This document shows positions 1 to 10,687 of a stretch of DNA of 64,000 nucleotides, piece after piece; the stretch's first letter is position 1, and every line of letters begins with the position of its first letter. Below the pieces are notes generated by a model. It was not told the DNA's origin. It was given only the letters and a program-made list of their open reading frames with translations, and did not search any database. The DNA comes from Apium graveolens (Eukaryota > Streptophyta > Magnoliopsida > Apiales > Apiaceae). The position numbers were made by a program, and so were the translations under genes. Where the stretch lies: contig NC_133650.1 of the NCBI RefSeq assembly GCF_009905375.1, positions 144,716,476 through 144,780,475 on the forward strand, read 5' to 3'.

Positions 1-49
1 CACTCCTGACACTCTACCCATTGAGGGTGATGATCCTGGTTCCGAGTAG
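1..49 (+). CDS. C-terminal end of an Athila polyprotein (partial)
   Basis: Frame 2 is open from the window edge to a TAG at 47-49 and reads about 15 acidic residues ending in DDPGSE. It lies directly upstream of the non-coding 3' region of an Athila-type element, so it is probably the last codons of that element's polyprotein (pol or the env-like ORF). Only a handful of residues are visible and the start lies outside the window, so the identity rests on position. Confidence 0.3.
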   Translation, partial: TPDTLPIEGDDPGSE

Positions 50-1285
50 GTATGCCTGATTCCTTACTATTACCTTCACTCGGGACAGTCAATATTTTAA
101 GTTTGGGGGTGGTAGTTAAGGAATATATGTTGTGTGTGTTCATATAGTTTGCATATTCATGATAGTTTAGTTCATATAGTTGTATATTTGTCATGTAGTT
201 TTTTATATATTTTGCATGTTAGTATATTGTATAGAGTTTCATGCATTTGTATTATAACATGATCCCTTAAGTTTGCTTTTCCGATTAATTTGTGATATTG
301 ATGCAAGTGTAGTGATGTCGTATATAGTGATGTTAAGTCCTTTCGAGTTGATTTGCATGCTAGAGGCAATAAAAAATTCACCAAGTCTTATAGGTTGCTT
401 GAGTGCTAGATCATGATCATGTCTTATTTGTTTGTCGAAGTTCAATCGCTTGTTTATATTTTAAATTTAGGATCATCTCTTAATGACAACATAACATGGA
501 TATTTTTTTAAAAAAAATTGGAGATAAACATTGGATGTCATTGCTAGTTGTTGTGGCTAGATGTCAAATGGCTAGTAGCCGGCTCATTTTATATGAGTAA
601 TCTAGGGTTGAGTGAGATGGAGCGAAACGCACTCGTTCAGAAATCATGTAAAAAGAAAAAGAAAAAAAAAGAAAAAGGAAAAGAAAAGAAAAATAAAAAT
701 ACATATATATGTTGATGTATAATTGATCATGAGTGAGCTCTTTAATACTCGAGTTATTAAGTTCTTAGGGGACTTTGTGCCTAGTGACCTAAATCTCTTA
801 TAGTCTGGGATCCACTAACCTAGCTCGCTACATGGGTATTATTACATAAGTCTTTTGTGGACCTCACTCATTGCATGATCAAATAAGCATATTTGTGATT
901 ATTTATGTGTTGTGAATAAAAGCATGAATCCGTGTAATAACTCGGATATAAAAATTGAAGTGTTGTCAATCATTTTGAGTCTAGCGTTTATTCTATTTAT
1001 AACCTTGTGATTACCTTGATGAGTAGTAGTCATGATTATTGATCTAGTGGCGATAGTAGATCTGTTCAGCATTTGCACACACGCACGTTTCTGGCTTGTA
1101 AGTTGATTTGTGGGATTTGATTATTTTTTTGCGAATAACTGCATTTGTTGAGATGTTGCTCATCGGTTGGTTTAGTTATTCTGAGGGGATCGTTGTATTC
1201 ATGTAGTTGCATTCATGCATTTTTATTTCTTGTTCTTTGAGTCTGTTTATGCTTGAGGACAAGCATCAGTTCAAGTTTGGGGGTG
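50..1285 (+). other. Athila-like 3' untranslated region with polypurine tracts
   Basis: About 1.2 kb of non-coding sequence between the last polyprotein codons and the 3' LTR. It has a G-rich tract at 106-117 and a second, LTR-adjacent polypurine tract at about 1272-1285, directly before the LTR start TGTTAAGTGG. This double AAGTTTGGGGGTG arrangement is typical of Athila elements. An A/G-rich low-complexity stretch lies at about 648-690. Short open frames here show no recognisable domain. Confidence 0.6.
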
Positions 1286-1737
1286 TGTTAAGTGGCATTT
1301 ATGTCCACTTAGAATGCTCTATAAAGGCTCGGATTGGTGTTTTATACTCAAGTATTTTGTGTATTTGATTTATTTTTGTAGTATTTTGCATTTCAGGCAT
1401 AAATACGGGATAAAGAAGATTTAGCATTGCTTTTGTGCTAAATTTGTGTTAGAAAGGTGTCCTGGGAGTTTTCTCTTAGAATGCCATCAAAAACCAGCAA
1501 TTAAAAGAAAGCAAATCGATTTTTCCAAAACGTCAGCGCGCTCGCGTTGTGCTAACACGCAGCCGTGCCAGAGAAGCAAATGGACAGCGTGCCCGCGCTA
1601 GTGAAGCGTGCGGCCGCGCTGGGTCGAAAGCTGAGAATCCTGTTTCAAGTACAAGAGTGATTTTCTGGACTTCTCTTCTGATTGGGATGCTATATGAAGA
1701 CAACTTAAAGACGTTTTTCATAACATATCTAAAGGAG

Positions 1738-2308
1738 TGATAGGGATAAATAAATCCTGATTGTATAATTAAATATTGTAAGGTGTGGGCTGCTAGGCCC
1801 AATAAGAAGATGTATGACATTCAGACCAAAAAGGTCAACACATTGATCAGGCCTGATGGACCAGATCAGGCCTGATGGAACAAAGAAGGCCCAAAAGCCC
1901 TGATTATTTATTAATTTCGTAATTAATAAATAAGGGAGGAAAACAACTATTAAGATAAGTCCTAGTGGGAATATAAATCCTTGTAGATTGGCCTCCAAGG
2001 AACCTCATGAGATAAGGAGTCAGCTTCCTACTTCCTAGGACTCCTAAGTCTATCCTAATTCAGAAACTTGACCACCAAGTCTCCTATGCCAAGTCCAATT
2101 CAAGGACTCTCACACCTATATAAGGGGCTTCACCCTACAGATCAGAACTACGTTTTTGGCTTGATTCTCTAATTCACAGAGATATGTAGGCATCTCGTAA
2201 AGGCAGAATTAAGCTACGAAACACGAGAGCAGCCATTTCAGGCCTTGAGCTCCCGAATCTTAGTAATAAATACAGCAAATAATAACCTTAGTTTTTTTAT
2301 CCATAACA
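1738..2308 (+). repeat. 5' LTR of the Tat element
   Basis: 571 bp from TGATAGGGAT to TCCATAACA, matched almost base for base by the copy at 11974-12545. It would contain the promoter and transcription start of the genomic RNA. The open frames through it show no domain. Confidence 0.93.
2117..2125 (+). promoter_or_regulatory. TATA box in the Tat 5' LTR
   Basis: TATATAAGG lies about 190 bp before the LTR end and is conserved in the 3' LTR at 12353-12361. It is the best candidate core promoter for the genomic transcript, which would start around 2145-2155. Confidence 0.6.
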
Positions 2309-2310
2309 TT

Positions 2311-2328
2311 TGGCGCCGTCTGTGGGAA
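2311..2328 (+). other. tRNA primer-binding site of the Tat element
   Basis: TGGCGCCGTCTGTGGGAA starts two bases after the LTR end. The TGGCGCCGT core is the usual primer site of Tat/Athila elements (tRNA-Asp-like), where minus-strand DNA synthesis starts. Confidence 0.85.
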
Positions 2329-2342
2329 GAATAACAACAACC

Positions 2343-4048
2343 ATGGCGAGAACACGGAGAACAACTAGTGCTCTGGAGGAAGGAACACCATCGGGAACAA
2401 CCCAGATGATTTCGTCCACCATGGAGATACCTCCCCATTCGACTTATGCATCTACTCAGGTGGAAACCCAGATAGGGGTAACTCAACCTCAGCCACAAGG
2501 GACGACTCCCCCGACTATTCAAGGTACGAATCCTCAAGTTCAACAAGTACATATACCTGTGAATTCTCGACCCGTCGGATATGAATATTCAACTATTGTT
2601 ACTACTAACCCCCCTTATGGGATGCCCCTTCCCCCCGAGGTTGGAGGAAGTGGATATGCTGGACGAAGTGAAGCACGAGGGCAATCGCCCCCTATATACG
2701 AGGTTTGGCTCCTATCCCCGAGGATCGAGAATTTTCTGGTCCTTACACTGAGAGAGACTCTGAATCTTCGGATGATGAAGTGGCCCCGAGAAGGAGGCGT
2801 CCTGGCAAAGAGCCAATGACCGATGGAAGGCAACGCCCTCAAAGCACCCAAGGGGCGAATCCCCAAGAAGTGCAGGAAAGGATCAGGGCTCATGAGGCTG
2901 AGATCCAAAGGCTGAGGCGTGATTTGGAGGCTCACCAGGCCACCAGACCCCAGATACCTCCTAGGGGGAGAAATCCTCCTCCTGTCATAGACCTGGATGG
3001 TTCGGTACGAAGAAGGGTTGTCGTCCCAAGAACTGATCCAAGCAATCTCCTTCCCCTTGGAGATCCTGATGATCCAACTCCACCCTTCACAGAAGAGATA
3101 ATGAATGCCCACATCTCAAGGAAATTCAAGATGCCCACTATCAAAGCCTATGATGGCACGGGAGACCCCGCTAATCATGTTAGGACATTCTCTAATGCAC
3201 TGCTGCTGCAACCCGTGAATGACGCTATTAAGTGTCGGGCCTTCCCTCAAACCCTGTCGGGTGTGGCTCAAAGATGGTACAGTCGCTTACCCCCAAACTC
3301 TATTGGATCGTTCAGAGAGTTAAGTCAGGCTTTTATTAAGCAATTCATCAGTGAAAGAGTCCATGAGAAAAGTTCAGCATCTCTTATGAGTCTTGTACAG
3401 GGAGCTAAAGAATCCTTGAGAGATTACCTAAATCGTTTCACAAAGGAGGCTTTAAAAGTCCCGGACCTTGATGATAAAGTAGCCATGATAGCACTGCAAC
3501 AAGGAACCAGGGACGAGTTTTTCAAGATGTCCTTGGCCAAACGTCCCCCTGAAAGCATGTTGCAGCTCCAAGAGAGGGCAGGGAAGTATATCAAGGTTGA
3601 AGAAAGTATGAGGAAGACCGTAGTAAGTAATGAGCCCACTGGAGGCAGGAAGCGGAAAACTGATTTAGAATATATTGCAAAGGACAAATATCCTAGAACC
3701 GAACAAAACCCTGATTCAACCCCCAAGAAGGGAGGACCTGGGCAAAAGTTCACTGAATACGCTAAGCTGAATGCTCCTAGAAGTCAGATTTTGATGGAGA
3801 TTGAGAAAGATAGAGATATTCGTTGGCCTAAGCCCTTGAAGGTTGATCCCGCCAAGCTAGATAAAAGCAAGTATTGCAGGTTTCACAAGGATGTTGGCCA
3901 TGACACCGATGAGTGTAGGCAATTGAAAGACGAAATTGAGTTTTTGATTCGAAAAGGAAGATTGAACAAGTATTCTGGAGATGGAGGGGACAGATATAAT
4001 AGTGGAAGAAAGAATTTTGAAGATCGTAGGAGGGACCAAGACGATTAG
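2343..4048 (+). CDS. gag: Gag polyprotein of the Tat element (frameshifted)
   Basis: The first ATG (2343, context AACAACCATGG) follows the primer site. The N-terminal part is Thr/Pro/Gln-rich and the centre carries Arg/Glu-rich, probably coiled sequence (VQERIRAHEAEIQRLRRDL). The retrotransposon gag core follows (RAFPQTLSGVAQRWYSRLPP, then LRDYLNRFTKEAL). A CxFHxxxGHxTDEC zinc-binding segment sits near the C terminus (YCRFHKDVGHDTDECRQLK), as usual in Tat Gag. Frame changes near 2700, so a one-base indel separates the first ~119 residues from the rest. The reading ends at TAG 4046-4048; downstream codons continue in the same frame into protease. Gag packages the RNA into cytoplasmic particles. 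Confidence 0.85.
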
Positions 4049-4654
4049 GGGCGGAATCCCCAACCTAGAGGGCCGGTTATAAATGCATTTTTTGGAGGAC
4101 CACGACGCCCTCGAGGACCTGTGATAAACACGATCTTTGGAGGTCCGACTGCTGCTGGATTGTCCAAAAATTCAAGAAAGGCATATACTAGGGAGGTTAT
4201 GCATATTGTTGGAGAAGCCCCAAAGAGGGCCAGGACAGAAGTAACATTGGCTTTTGATGATTCTGACCTAGAGGGCGTAAAGTTTCCTCATGACGACCCG
4301 TTGGTCATAACACCAATAATAGGAAATAGCCCGGTTAAGAGGGTTCTTGTGGATAATGGTGCTTTTGTGGATATATTTCTCCACGACGCCTTCCTAAGGA
4401 TGGGGTATAACGATTCCCAGTTGAGACCAACCGACATGCCGATATATGGATTTGCTGGAGTAGAATGTCCTGTGGAAGGAATAATCAAACTGCCAACCAC
4501 CATAGGTACGGAACCAAGACAAGCAACGCATATGTTGGATTTCGTGGTAGTAAAGGCTAGTTCAACTTATAATGCTATTATGGGGAGAACAGGGATACAT
4601 GCCTTTAAGGCAGTCCCCTCTTCCTACCATTCAGTTATGAAGTTTCCCACCTGA
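4049..4654 (+). CDS. pro: Aspartic protease region of the Tat polyprotein
   Basis: In frame with gag after one TAG. The linker holds two copies of a GPVINxxFGGP motif. The catalytic motif is LVDNGAFVDIFLHDAF, with DNG where most retroviral proteases have DSG or DTG; Tat proteases often vary here. A second conserved block is IMGRTGIHAFKAVPSSYH. A TGA at 4652 interrupts the normal junction to RT (MKFPT, stop, NGIGE), so the ancestral polyprotein ran through. The enzyme would process Gag-Pol. Confidence 0.82.
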   Translation, partial: GRNPQPRGPVINAFFGGPRRPRGPVINTIFGGPTAAGLSKNSRKAYTREVMHIVGEAPKRARTEVTLAFDDSDLEGVKFPHDDPLVITPIIGNSPVKRVLVDNGAFVDIFLHDAFLRMGYNDSQLRPTDMPIYGFAGVECPVEGIIKLPTTIGTEPRQATHMLDFVVVKASSTYNAIMGRTGIHAFKAVPSSYHSVMKFPT

Positions 4655-4687
4655 AACGGGATTGGAGAAGAGAAAGGAGATCAAAAA

Positions 4688-7279
4688 ATGGCTAGAAGCT
4701 GTTATGTGGCCTCTTTGAGGGCAGATGGAGTCGGGGGGCAGGTTCTTCCTATTGAAGATATGGATGTCCGAGAAAATGATGAGAAGAGAGGAAAGCCAGC
4801 AGAAGACTTGGTTTCGGTTCCTTTAGACCCCGAGAATCCTGAGAGGATGACTTTCATTGGAGCCACACTAGAGGAGCCCCTTAGAGGGAAGTTGGTGAAA
4901 TTTTTGCAAGAAAATAGTGATGTATTTGCATGGTCAGCAGCTGATATGCCAGGCATAGACCCGGAGTTGATTACTCACAAGCTAAACGTGGATCCAAGCC
5001 GGAAGACAGTGAAACAAAAGAAAAGAAATTTTGCCCCGGAAAGACAAGAGGCTATAAAACAGGAAGTAGAGAAGCTCCTAGAGGCCGGTTTCATTGAGGA
5101 GATTCAATTTCCGGAGTGGTTAGCAAACCCTGTAATGGTAAAGAAGGCTAATGGAAAGTGGAGGATGTGTATAGACTTCACTGATCTGAATGATGCATGC
5201 CCTAAAGACTGTTTTCCATTGCCAAGGATTGATACTTTGATTGATGCCACTGCTGGGAATGAGATGCTGAGTTTCATGGATGGATTTAGCGGATATAATC
5301 AGATTAAGATGCACAAGGATGACATTCCAAAGGTATCATTTATCACTGACTTTGGTGTTTATTGTTATCTTGTTATGGCGTTTGGTCTTAAGAATGCGGG
5401 AGCCACCTATCAAAGGTTGGTAAATAAAATTTTTAAGGATCTTATTGGTAAGACTATGGAAGTCTATGTTGATGACATGTTATTCAAGAGTCTAGTAAAG
5501 ACTGATCATATAACCCATTTGAGGGAAACTTTTGAGATCCTGAGGAACCACAAGATAATGTTGAATCCTACGAAGTGCGCTTTCGGAGTAGGATCTGGAA
5601 AATTCTTGGGATTAATGGTCTCAAAGAGAGGAATTGAGGCTAACCCCGATAAAATAAAGGCAATCCTGGACATGGAACCACCAAAAACTGTCAAGGATGT
5701 TCCGAAGTTCACAGGAAGGGTCGCTGCACTAGGACGATTCATCTCCAAGTCAGGAGACAAGTGCTTGTCATTCTTCAAGTCACTTAAGAATATCAAAGAC
5801 TTTATATGGAATGAGGAAAGCCAGAAGGCATTCGAAGAGTTAAAGAAGTATATGGCTCAGGCCCCGTTGTTGGCCAAACCATCTTTGAATGAAGTTTTAT
5901 TCTTATACTTGGCCGTTTCAGAGAGCGCCTTGAGCGCGGTGTTGGGTAAAAGGGAGCTAAAAGTCCAGAAACCCGTATATTATGTCAGCAAAATTCTGCA
6001 TGGTGCTGAATTAAATTATTCAACTATTGAGAAATTTGCTCTAGCCTTGGTAATGGCTTCGAGAAAACTGCGTCCTAACTTTCAGGCTCATCAGATTGAG
6101 GTGCTAACGAATCAGCCACTGAGAAATATCATTCACAGTCCCAAGGCAAGTGGGAGATTGATTAAGTGGGCAATAGAATTGGGAGAGTTCGATCTCAAGT
6201 ATAAGCCACGTACGGCCATAAAAGCCCAGGCACTAGCTGACTTCGTGGTGGAATGTACCATACCCAACCAAGAAGTCGGGGGGCAGGAAGATACCATACC
6301 TCAAGACAAGGGAGTCGATAATGGGGACAGAGAGAAGGATGATAAGGAAAAAGGATATTGGGTTCTCTATTTTGATGGAGCATCAAAAACAAATTCCAGT
6401 GGAGCAGGGTTGGTTTTGCAAAGCCCTGATGGATTCTTAATTGAGTATGCTATGAAGCTAGACTTCCCAACCACAAACAATGAGGCAGAGTATGAAGCCC
6501 TGATTGCTGGCCTTGGTCTAGCTGGGACACTTAGAGTCAAAAACTTAAAGGTCCGTGGAGACTCGAAGCTAATCATATCCCAGGTAAAGGGAGAATTTGA
6601 GGCAAGGGATGATACGATGGCTAAGTATGTCCGCCTAGTAAGGGCTGTGATGACCCAATTTAATGAATGTCGTGTTGAACACATTCCAAGGGAAGAAAAT
6701 GCTAAGGCAGATGCGCTATCAAAGTTTGCTTCATCTGAGATAGAAGAAAGTTTGGGAAGTGTGTACTTCCGTATTTTGAAGACACGAAGCATAGATGTTA
6801 AGCTTGTGGCTCCCATAGGCCTGGGGACGTCATGGATTGATCCTATCAAGGCTCACATTCAAACCGGTTGGTTGCCAAGTGATGCAACTGAGGCACGAAA
6901 GTTAACTGTTCGAGCACTAAGGTACTCTTTGATAGATGGGATTCTTTACAAAAGATCTTTCGTGGTTCCCTACTTGAGGTGTCTCAGGCCCGATGAGGCA
7001 CGCTTGGCTCTTGAAGAAGTGCATGAAGGTATTTGTGGACAACACTTGGGGGGCAGGGCCTTGGCTCATAAGATAACTCATCTAGGCTTTTATTGGCCGG
7101 AAATGATGGCTGATGCCAAAGAATATGTGAAGAAGTGCAACCGCTGTCAGAAGCATGCACCTGTTGTTAGACAACCTCCCGAGATGCTGACATCTATCAA
7201 CTCGCCTATTCCCTTTGCTATGTGGGGGATGGATATTCTAGGGCATTTCCCTATGGCCACGGCACAAAGGAAGTTCTGA
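4688..7279 (+). CDS. pol: Tat Pol: reverse transcriptase, RNase H, second RNase H, integrase N-part
   Basis: 863 codons counted from the ATG at 4688, although the family's polyprotein is continuous from upstream. RT has the active site YVDD at residues 260-263 (MEVYVDDMLF), preceded by WRMCIDFTDLNDACPKD. The retroviral-type RNase H follows at about residues 400-520. The second, archaeal-type RNase H begins near residue 556 (YFDGASKTNSSGAG) and keeps all four acidic residues: D of FDGAS, E of NNEAEYEAL, D of GDSKL, D of KADALSK. This dual arrangement defines the Tat group. The integrase zinc finger (His-His-Cys-Cys ending CNRCQKH) and first core Asp (WGMDILGHFP) come last. The frame closes at TGA 7277 after a one-base loss. 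Confidence 0.93.
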   Translation: MARSCYVASLRADGVGGQVLPIEDMDVRENDEKRGKPAEDLVSVPLDPENPERMTFIGATLEEPLRGKLVKFLQENSDVFAWSAADMPGIDPELITHKLNVDPSRKTVKQKKRNFAPERQEAIKQEVEKLLEAGFIEEIQFPEWLANPVMVKKANGKWRMCIDFTDLNDACPKDCFPLPRIDTLIDATAGNEMLSFMDGFSGYNQIKMHKDDIPKVSFITDFGVYCYLVMAFGLKNAGATYQRLVNKIFKDLIGKTMEVYVDDMLFKSLVKTDHITHLRETFEILRNHKIMLNPTKCAFGVGSGKFLGLMVSKRGIEANPDKIKAILDMEPPKTVKDVPKFTGRVAALGRFISKSGDKCLSFFKSLKNIKDFIWNEESQKAFEELKKYMAQAPLLAKPSLNEVLFLYLAVSESALSAVLGKRELKVQKPVYYVSKILHGAELNYSTIEKFALALVMASRKLRPNFQAHQIEVLTNQPLRNIIHSPKASGRLIKWAIELGEFDLKYKPRTAIKAQALADFVVECTIPNQEVGGQEDTIPQDKGVDNGDREKDDKEKGYWVLYFDGASKTNSSGAGLVLQSPDGFLIEYAMKLDFPTTNNEAEYEALIAGLGLAGTLRVKNLKVRGDSKLIISQVKGEFEARDDTMAKYVRLVRAVMTQFNECRVEHIPREENAKADALSKFASSEIEESLGSVYFRILKTRSIDVKLVAPIGLGTSWIDPIKAHIQTGWLPSDATEARKLTVRALRYSLIDGILYKRSFVVPYLRCLRPDEARLALEEVHEGICGQHLGGRALAHKITHLGFYWPEMMADAKEYVKKCNRCQKHAPVVRQPPEMLTSINSPIPFAMWGMDILGHFPMATAQRKF

Positions 7280-8064
7280 TTGTAGCCATTGATTATTTCA
7301 CTAAGTGGATTGAAGCCAAACCCTTGGCCAAAATCACAACTAAGCAAGTTGCACAATTCCTGTGGGAAAACATTATGTGCCGATATGGAATTCCCCGTGT
7401 CCTAGTCACCGACAATGGAACGCAGTTTAACAACAAGGAATTCAAGAAGTATTGTGAAGAAAATGAAATTGAGTTACGGTTCACCTCCGTGGCTCACCCA
7501 CAAGCCAATGGGCAAGTAGAAGTAGCAAATCGAATAATCCTGGATGGACTAAAGAAGAGGATCGAGAAATCAAGGAATAACTGGGTGGATGAGATACTTC
7601 CAATATTATGGGCCTATAGGACTACCTGTAGAGTCACGACTGGAGCAACTCCCTTCATGTTGACATATGGGGCAGAAGCAGTTGTTCCCGTGGAGATATC
7701 ACATTCTTCTCCAAGGATTCAAGCTTTTAATGCAGGGGAAAATGAGGAGGGACAAAGGTTGCCTCTGGACTTAATTGATGAAGTGCGAGATGAGGCACAT
7801 GCAAAGATAGTAGAGTATCAGAAAAAGGCTTCGTTCTACTACAACCTAAGGGTTAAAGAAAGGTTCTTCAAACAGGGTGACCTAGTCTTGAGGAAGGTGG
7901 AAGCTTCTGGTGTAGGGCAGAAAGGGAAACTTGCCCCAAATTGGGAAGGGCCATATAAGGTCAAGAGTGTACAAGGTAGAGGAACCTACAAGCTGGAGAC
8001 TATGGATGGTGATGAAGTCCTGAGAACTTGGCATGCACAAAACCTGAAGGTTTACTATGTGTAA
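7276..8064 (+). CDS. pol: Integrase core and C-terminal domain of Tat Pol, shifted frame
   Basis: The integrase core resumes at about 7276 in the +1 frame (LIVAIDYFTKWIEAKPLAK). It keeps the second Asp (VTDNGTQFNNKEF) and the Glu after HPQANGQVEVANR, so the D,D,E triad exists across the frameshift. The C-terminal part has the GKLAPNWEGPYKV block. It ends YYV, stop, at 8062-8064. No chromodomain is present, as expected for Tat. The frameshift between the zinc finger and most of the core makes this integrase non-functional unless recoded. Confidence 0.9.
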   Translation: MIVAIDYFTKWIEAKPLAKITTKQVAQFLWENIMCRYGIPRVLVTDNGTQFNNKEFKKYCEENEIELRFTSVAHPQANGQVEVANRIILDGLKKRIEKSRNNWVDEILPILWAYRTTCRVTTGATPFMLTYGAEAVVPVEISHSSPRIQAFNAGENEEGQRLPLDLIDEVRDEAHAKIVEYQKKASFYYNLRVKERFFKQGDLVLRKVEASGVGQKGKLAPNWEGPYKVKSVQGRGTYKLETMDGDEVLRTWHAQNLKVYYV

Positions 8065-8471
8065 AGCCATTAAACATGATTCTCACTTGTCAAGGTGACA
8101 AGTAGGTTGAAAAGCACCTTGAAGCTTTGATTGCTTAGGATTTACATGTTTTAGCTTTGTTTTTAGGAATGGTGTAAGGGATGAATCCCAAAAGTTGCCG
8201 TAAAACTTGTTTTACAATTTTTTAGTTCATAGAACTACTTGGTTCATACTATTATTAAGTTTGCTTATCTATTTTAGTACAAGTACGAGGAAAATAGGAG
8301 ATAGCTTTTAAAAGGCTAGCAAGCTAACAGTACAAGTAATTGAAAAGGATAGTAGAAAAGCAAACAAATAACTTAAAATAGTATAATAAACCCCGAAGGG
8401 TAATAAGTTCTGAATACGATTAAGTCAATACATAGAAAGCCACAGTGGGCCAAACAAGAAAAACAAAATAC
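8065..8471. other. Non-coding spacer between convergent pol and the antisense gene
   Basis: About 400 bp, AT-rich. Plus-strand pol and the minus-strand antisense gene converge here, so it should hold both 3' untranslated ends. No poly(A) signal stands out and no other coding or repeat feature is seen. Confidence 0.5.
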
Positions 8472-10333
8472 TCAAAGATCTTTGAAAAAGTCATCATCAA
8501 TGTTTCCTTCATCGGCAGTAGAAGAAGGAACTGGCACAGGATCAGCATCTCGAGGAGAAACAGTTGCGGGCTCAGCAGAAGTAGTAAGAGTAGGAGAAAG
8601 AGGAATATCATCAAGAAGAGGCTCTTTCCCAGGAATAACAGGGACTGGATAGGCAGTGAGAGTCACCTCCGGAATCTTCTTCCCAATCTCCTCTACTATC
8701 TGCTCCCAACAGCTAGAAAAGGTCTCCGGGAAGTTAGCATCGTACTCAGCATTTAGGACATCTTGAAAGTCCTGAGATGCCTTATACTCAGCTATCACCT
8801 CAGCTCGGGCCCTTTGAGCATCCAGCTCCAGCTTACGAACTTTCTCCTTTTCATCCGCCAGCTCCTTCTCTACCTCACGGAAACGGGTGAAGTTGGCCTC
8901 AGAAGCCTTGAGGTACCTATCCCTATCTCTCTCAGCAATAGTTAGGCTAGTCCTCACATCCTTCAAATTGTGAAGGGCAGCCTGGAGATAGGTATTCATC
9001 TACACGAGCATATCCAAGTACAGTAAGTAAGTATGAAAGAGTTAATACAAAAACAGTTAAAAAAGGAGACGAGGAAGAGGCTTACAGAAGCCACGGCCTG
9101 AGCACCCAGACGCTCAATCTGTAGGTCATCAGAAGACTCTACAATCTCAGCCCTGTCACGAGGCGTAATCACACTCTCAGACCAAACGGCGGCAGCCTCG
9201 GAACTTCCTACCACCGTGTCCCTCCTCTGAAGGCCCCAAGTGACGGTGAAAGGAGAGGTATCCTCGTCAAGGCTAAGAGGCCTCTGGGATAAAAAGGTAG
9301 GGACGGCCTCCTGAACTGTGACTGAAGGGCCGTCACCAACCCTAACCCGCTTGTCGCGGTGGGTCTCAATAGCAGAGCCCTTGGAAGCACGGGCCTCCCA
9401 CTTCTTGAAGATCGTGTCCAAAGCTGCCCTAACTGCAGGCAGATACAGGCACATAAGAAGAAGGACAAATAAGGAATTAAGAAAATGGAACAAAAAGGGG
9501 AAAGAAATACCCTCAGGACCAAGGTCACTTAGACCTAAACCTTGCAAATTACCCTCTGAAAGGATGAGAGCGCAATGATGCAAGTTATCAGAAGTGATGG
9601 CCTTGATGGCCGCATCCTCATCTATCCCCAATTTTAGGTCTCTTAAGGACCCGTCTATACTTTTTGAGAAGTCGGGCTTGAAAAAATGGTCCCAACCCTC
9701 CTCGGAATCCAGAAACACATAAAACCACTCACTCTTCCATGTTGGATACGAGTCGGGGTTGGTGCCAGAAATAAAGCAGGAGCGGGCCAAGGATCTATGA
9801 ACTATTTTGACCCATCCTTGGTCCTCAGAAGCATTTACAAATTTAAATAAATAACAAAAGACACAAACATTTGGCTCAAAACCGTGTTTACGAGATTGGG
9901 CCATATAACAGTGAATAAAACGCCAAGAATTGGGTGTAAGTTGGGTCAGACAGACTCGGGCTTCAGCCAAAAGGCGAAAAACAAAAGGATGAGGAGGAAG
10001 GCGAAAACCAGCATAAAAGGTTTCCTTATAGACCCGAATGGCCCCAGGCTTTGGGTAGCAGGCCCTATCATTTGGGCCTGGAGCCTCGGCCCTATAAGGG
10101 TGTAAAATGCCAAAAAGGCGGGCTATGGTACCTACTTGATCTGGACCAAATCTAGAAGGATAATTATATGCATCTAAGTGTAACATGTTAGGAAAGGCTT
10201 GCCCGAATTCGGTTAAAAGATCCCTAAGAGAAATAACTGAGGAATGTACAAGAGATTTTTTACCTCGGCTGGCCCTAGAGGGACGGGCAACAGCTTGGGG
10301 GACATGTGAGTGAGATGAATCAGAATCCGCCAT
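8472..10333 (-). CDS. Antisense ORF of the Tat element, predicted three exons
   Basis: Minus-strand gene between pol and the 3' LTR, as in Retand and related Tat elements; the N-terminal half resembles the 'putative gypsy-type transposon' domain (PF04195). I choose ATG 10333-10331 (context ATCCATGG, protein starts MADSDSS). Predicted exons are 10333-9511, 9432-9086 and 8999-8472. Intron 1 (9510-9433, 78 bp, GTATTT...CTGCAG) is phase 1 and intron 2 (9085-9000, 86 bp, GTAAGC...GTGTAG) is phase 0; both are T-rich. Splicing gives 1698 nt, 565 aa, ending DDDFFKDL. The third exon is a strong predicted coiled coil (ADEKEKVRKLELDAQRARAE). Intron 1 is open in frame, and its translation mimics a hydrophobic segment (LFHFLNSLFVLLLMC). 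No frameshift or early stop is seen, unlike gag-pol. Function unknown; the splice model is my inference. Confidence 0.75.
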
Positions 10334-10540
10334 GGATGAAGACAAAAACCCAGGAAGCTCTTGAAGGTAAGTGAAGAAGATGAAGATTCAAACGGAATCT
10401 TCAAAATAAGCCCAGAAAGCGGCGGACTAGAAAGCCGGAAATCGCTTTGAGGTGGCGATTCTTGAGAGAATAATTGCAGAGTAGAAGTGAAAAAAAAATT
10501 GTGAAAGTGAAGTGTGAGAAATGAACTCACACTCCTCCTC

Positions 10541-10547
10541 TTAAATA
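10541..10547 (-). promoter_or_regulatory. Candidate TATA box for the antisense gene
   Basis: On the minus strand TATTTAA lies about 210 bp upstream of the antisense ATG, between the gene and the 89-bp repeat array. The leader that follows is pyrimidine-rich. The antisense gene lies far from the LTR promoters and points the other way, so it should need its own promoter; this is the best-placed candidate. Confidence 0.4.
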
Positions 10548-10687
10548 GGAGAGCTTAAGGATGCACAAACGTGTCTGGACCTAAAGAAATGGGCCTAAGA
10601 AAAGCGGGAAGCCCATAAAATTTGAATTTTGAAAAGAGTTGTAATCAAAAATCAAAGTTCATTGAATGATTCAAGGCTCGAAAAGCC

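Noticed and set aside
9208..9528. Hydrophobic minus-strand segment suggesting a membrane helix
   Set aside because: It is the translation of the T-rich 78-bp intron of the antisense gene and an overlapping frame, not a real membrane segment.
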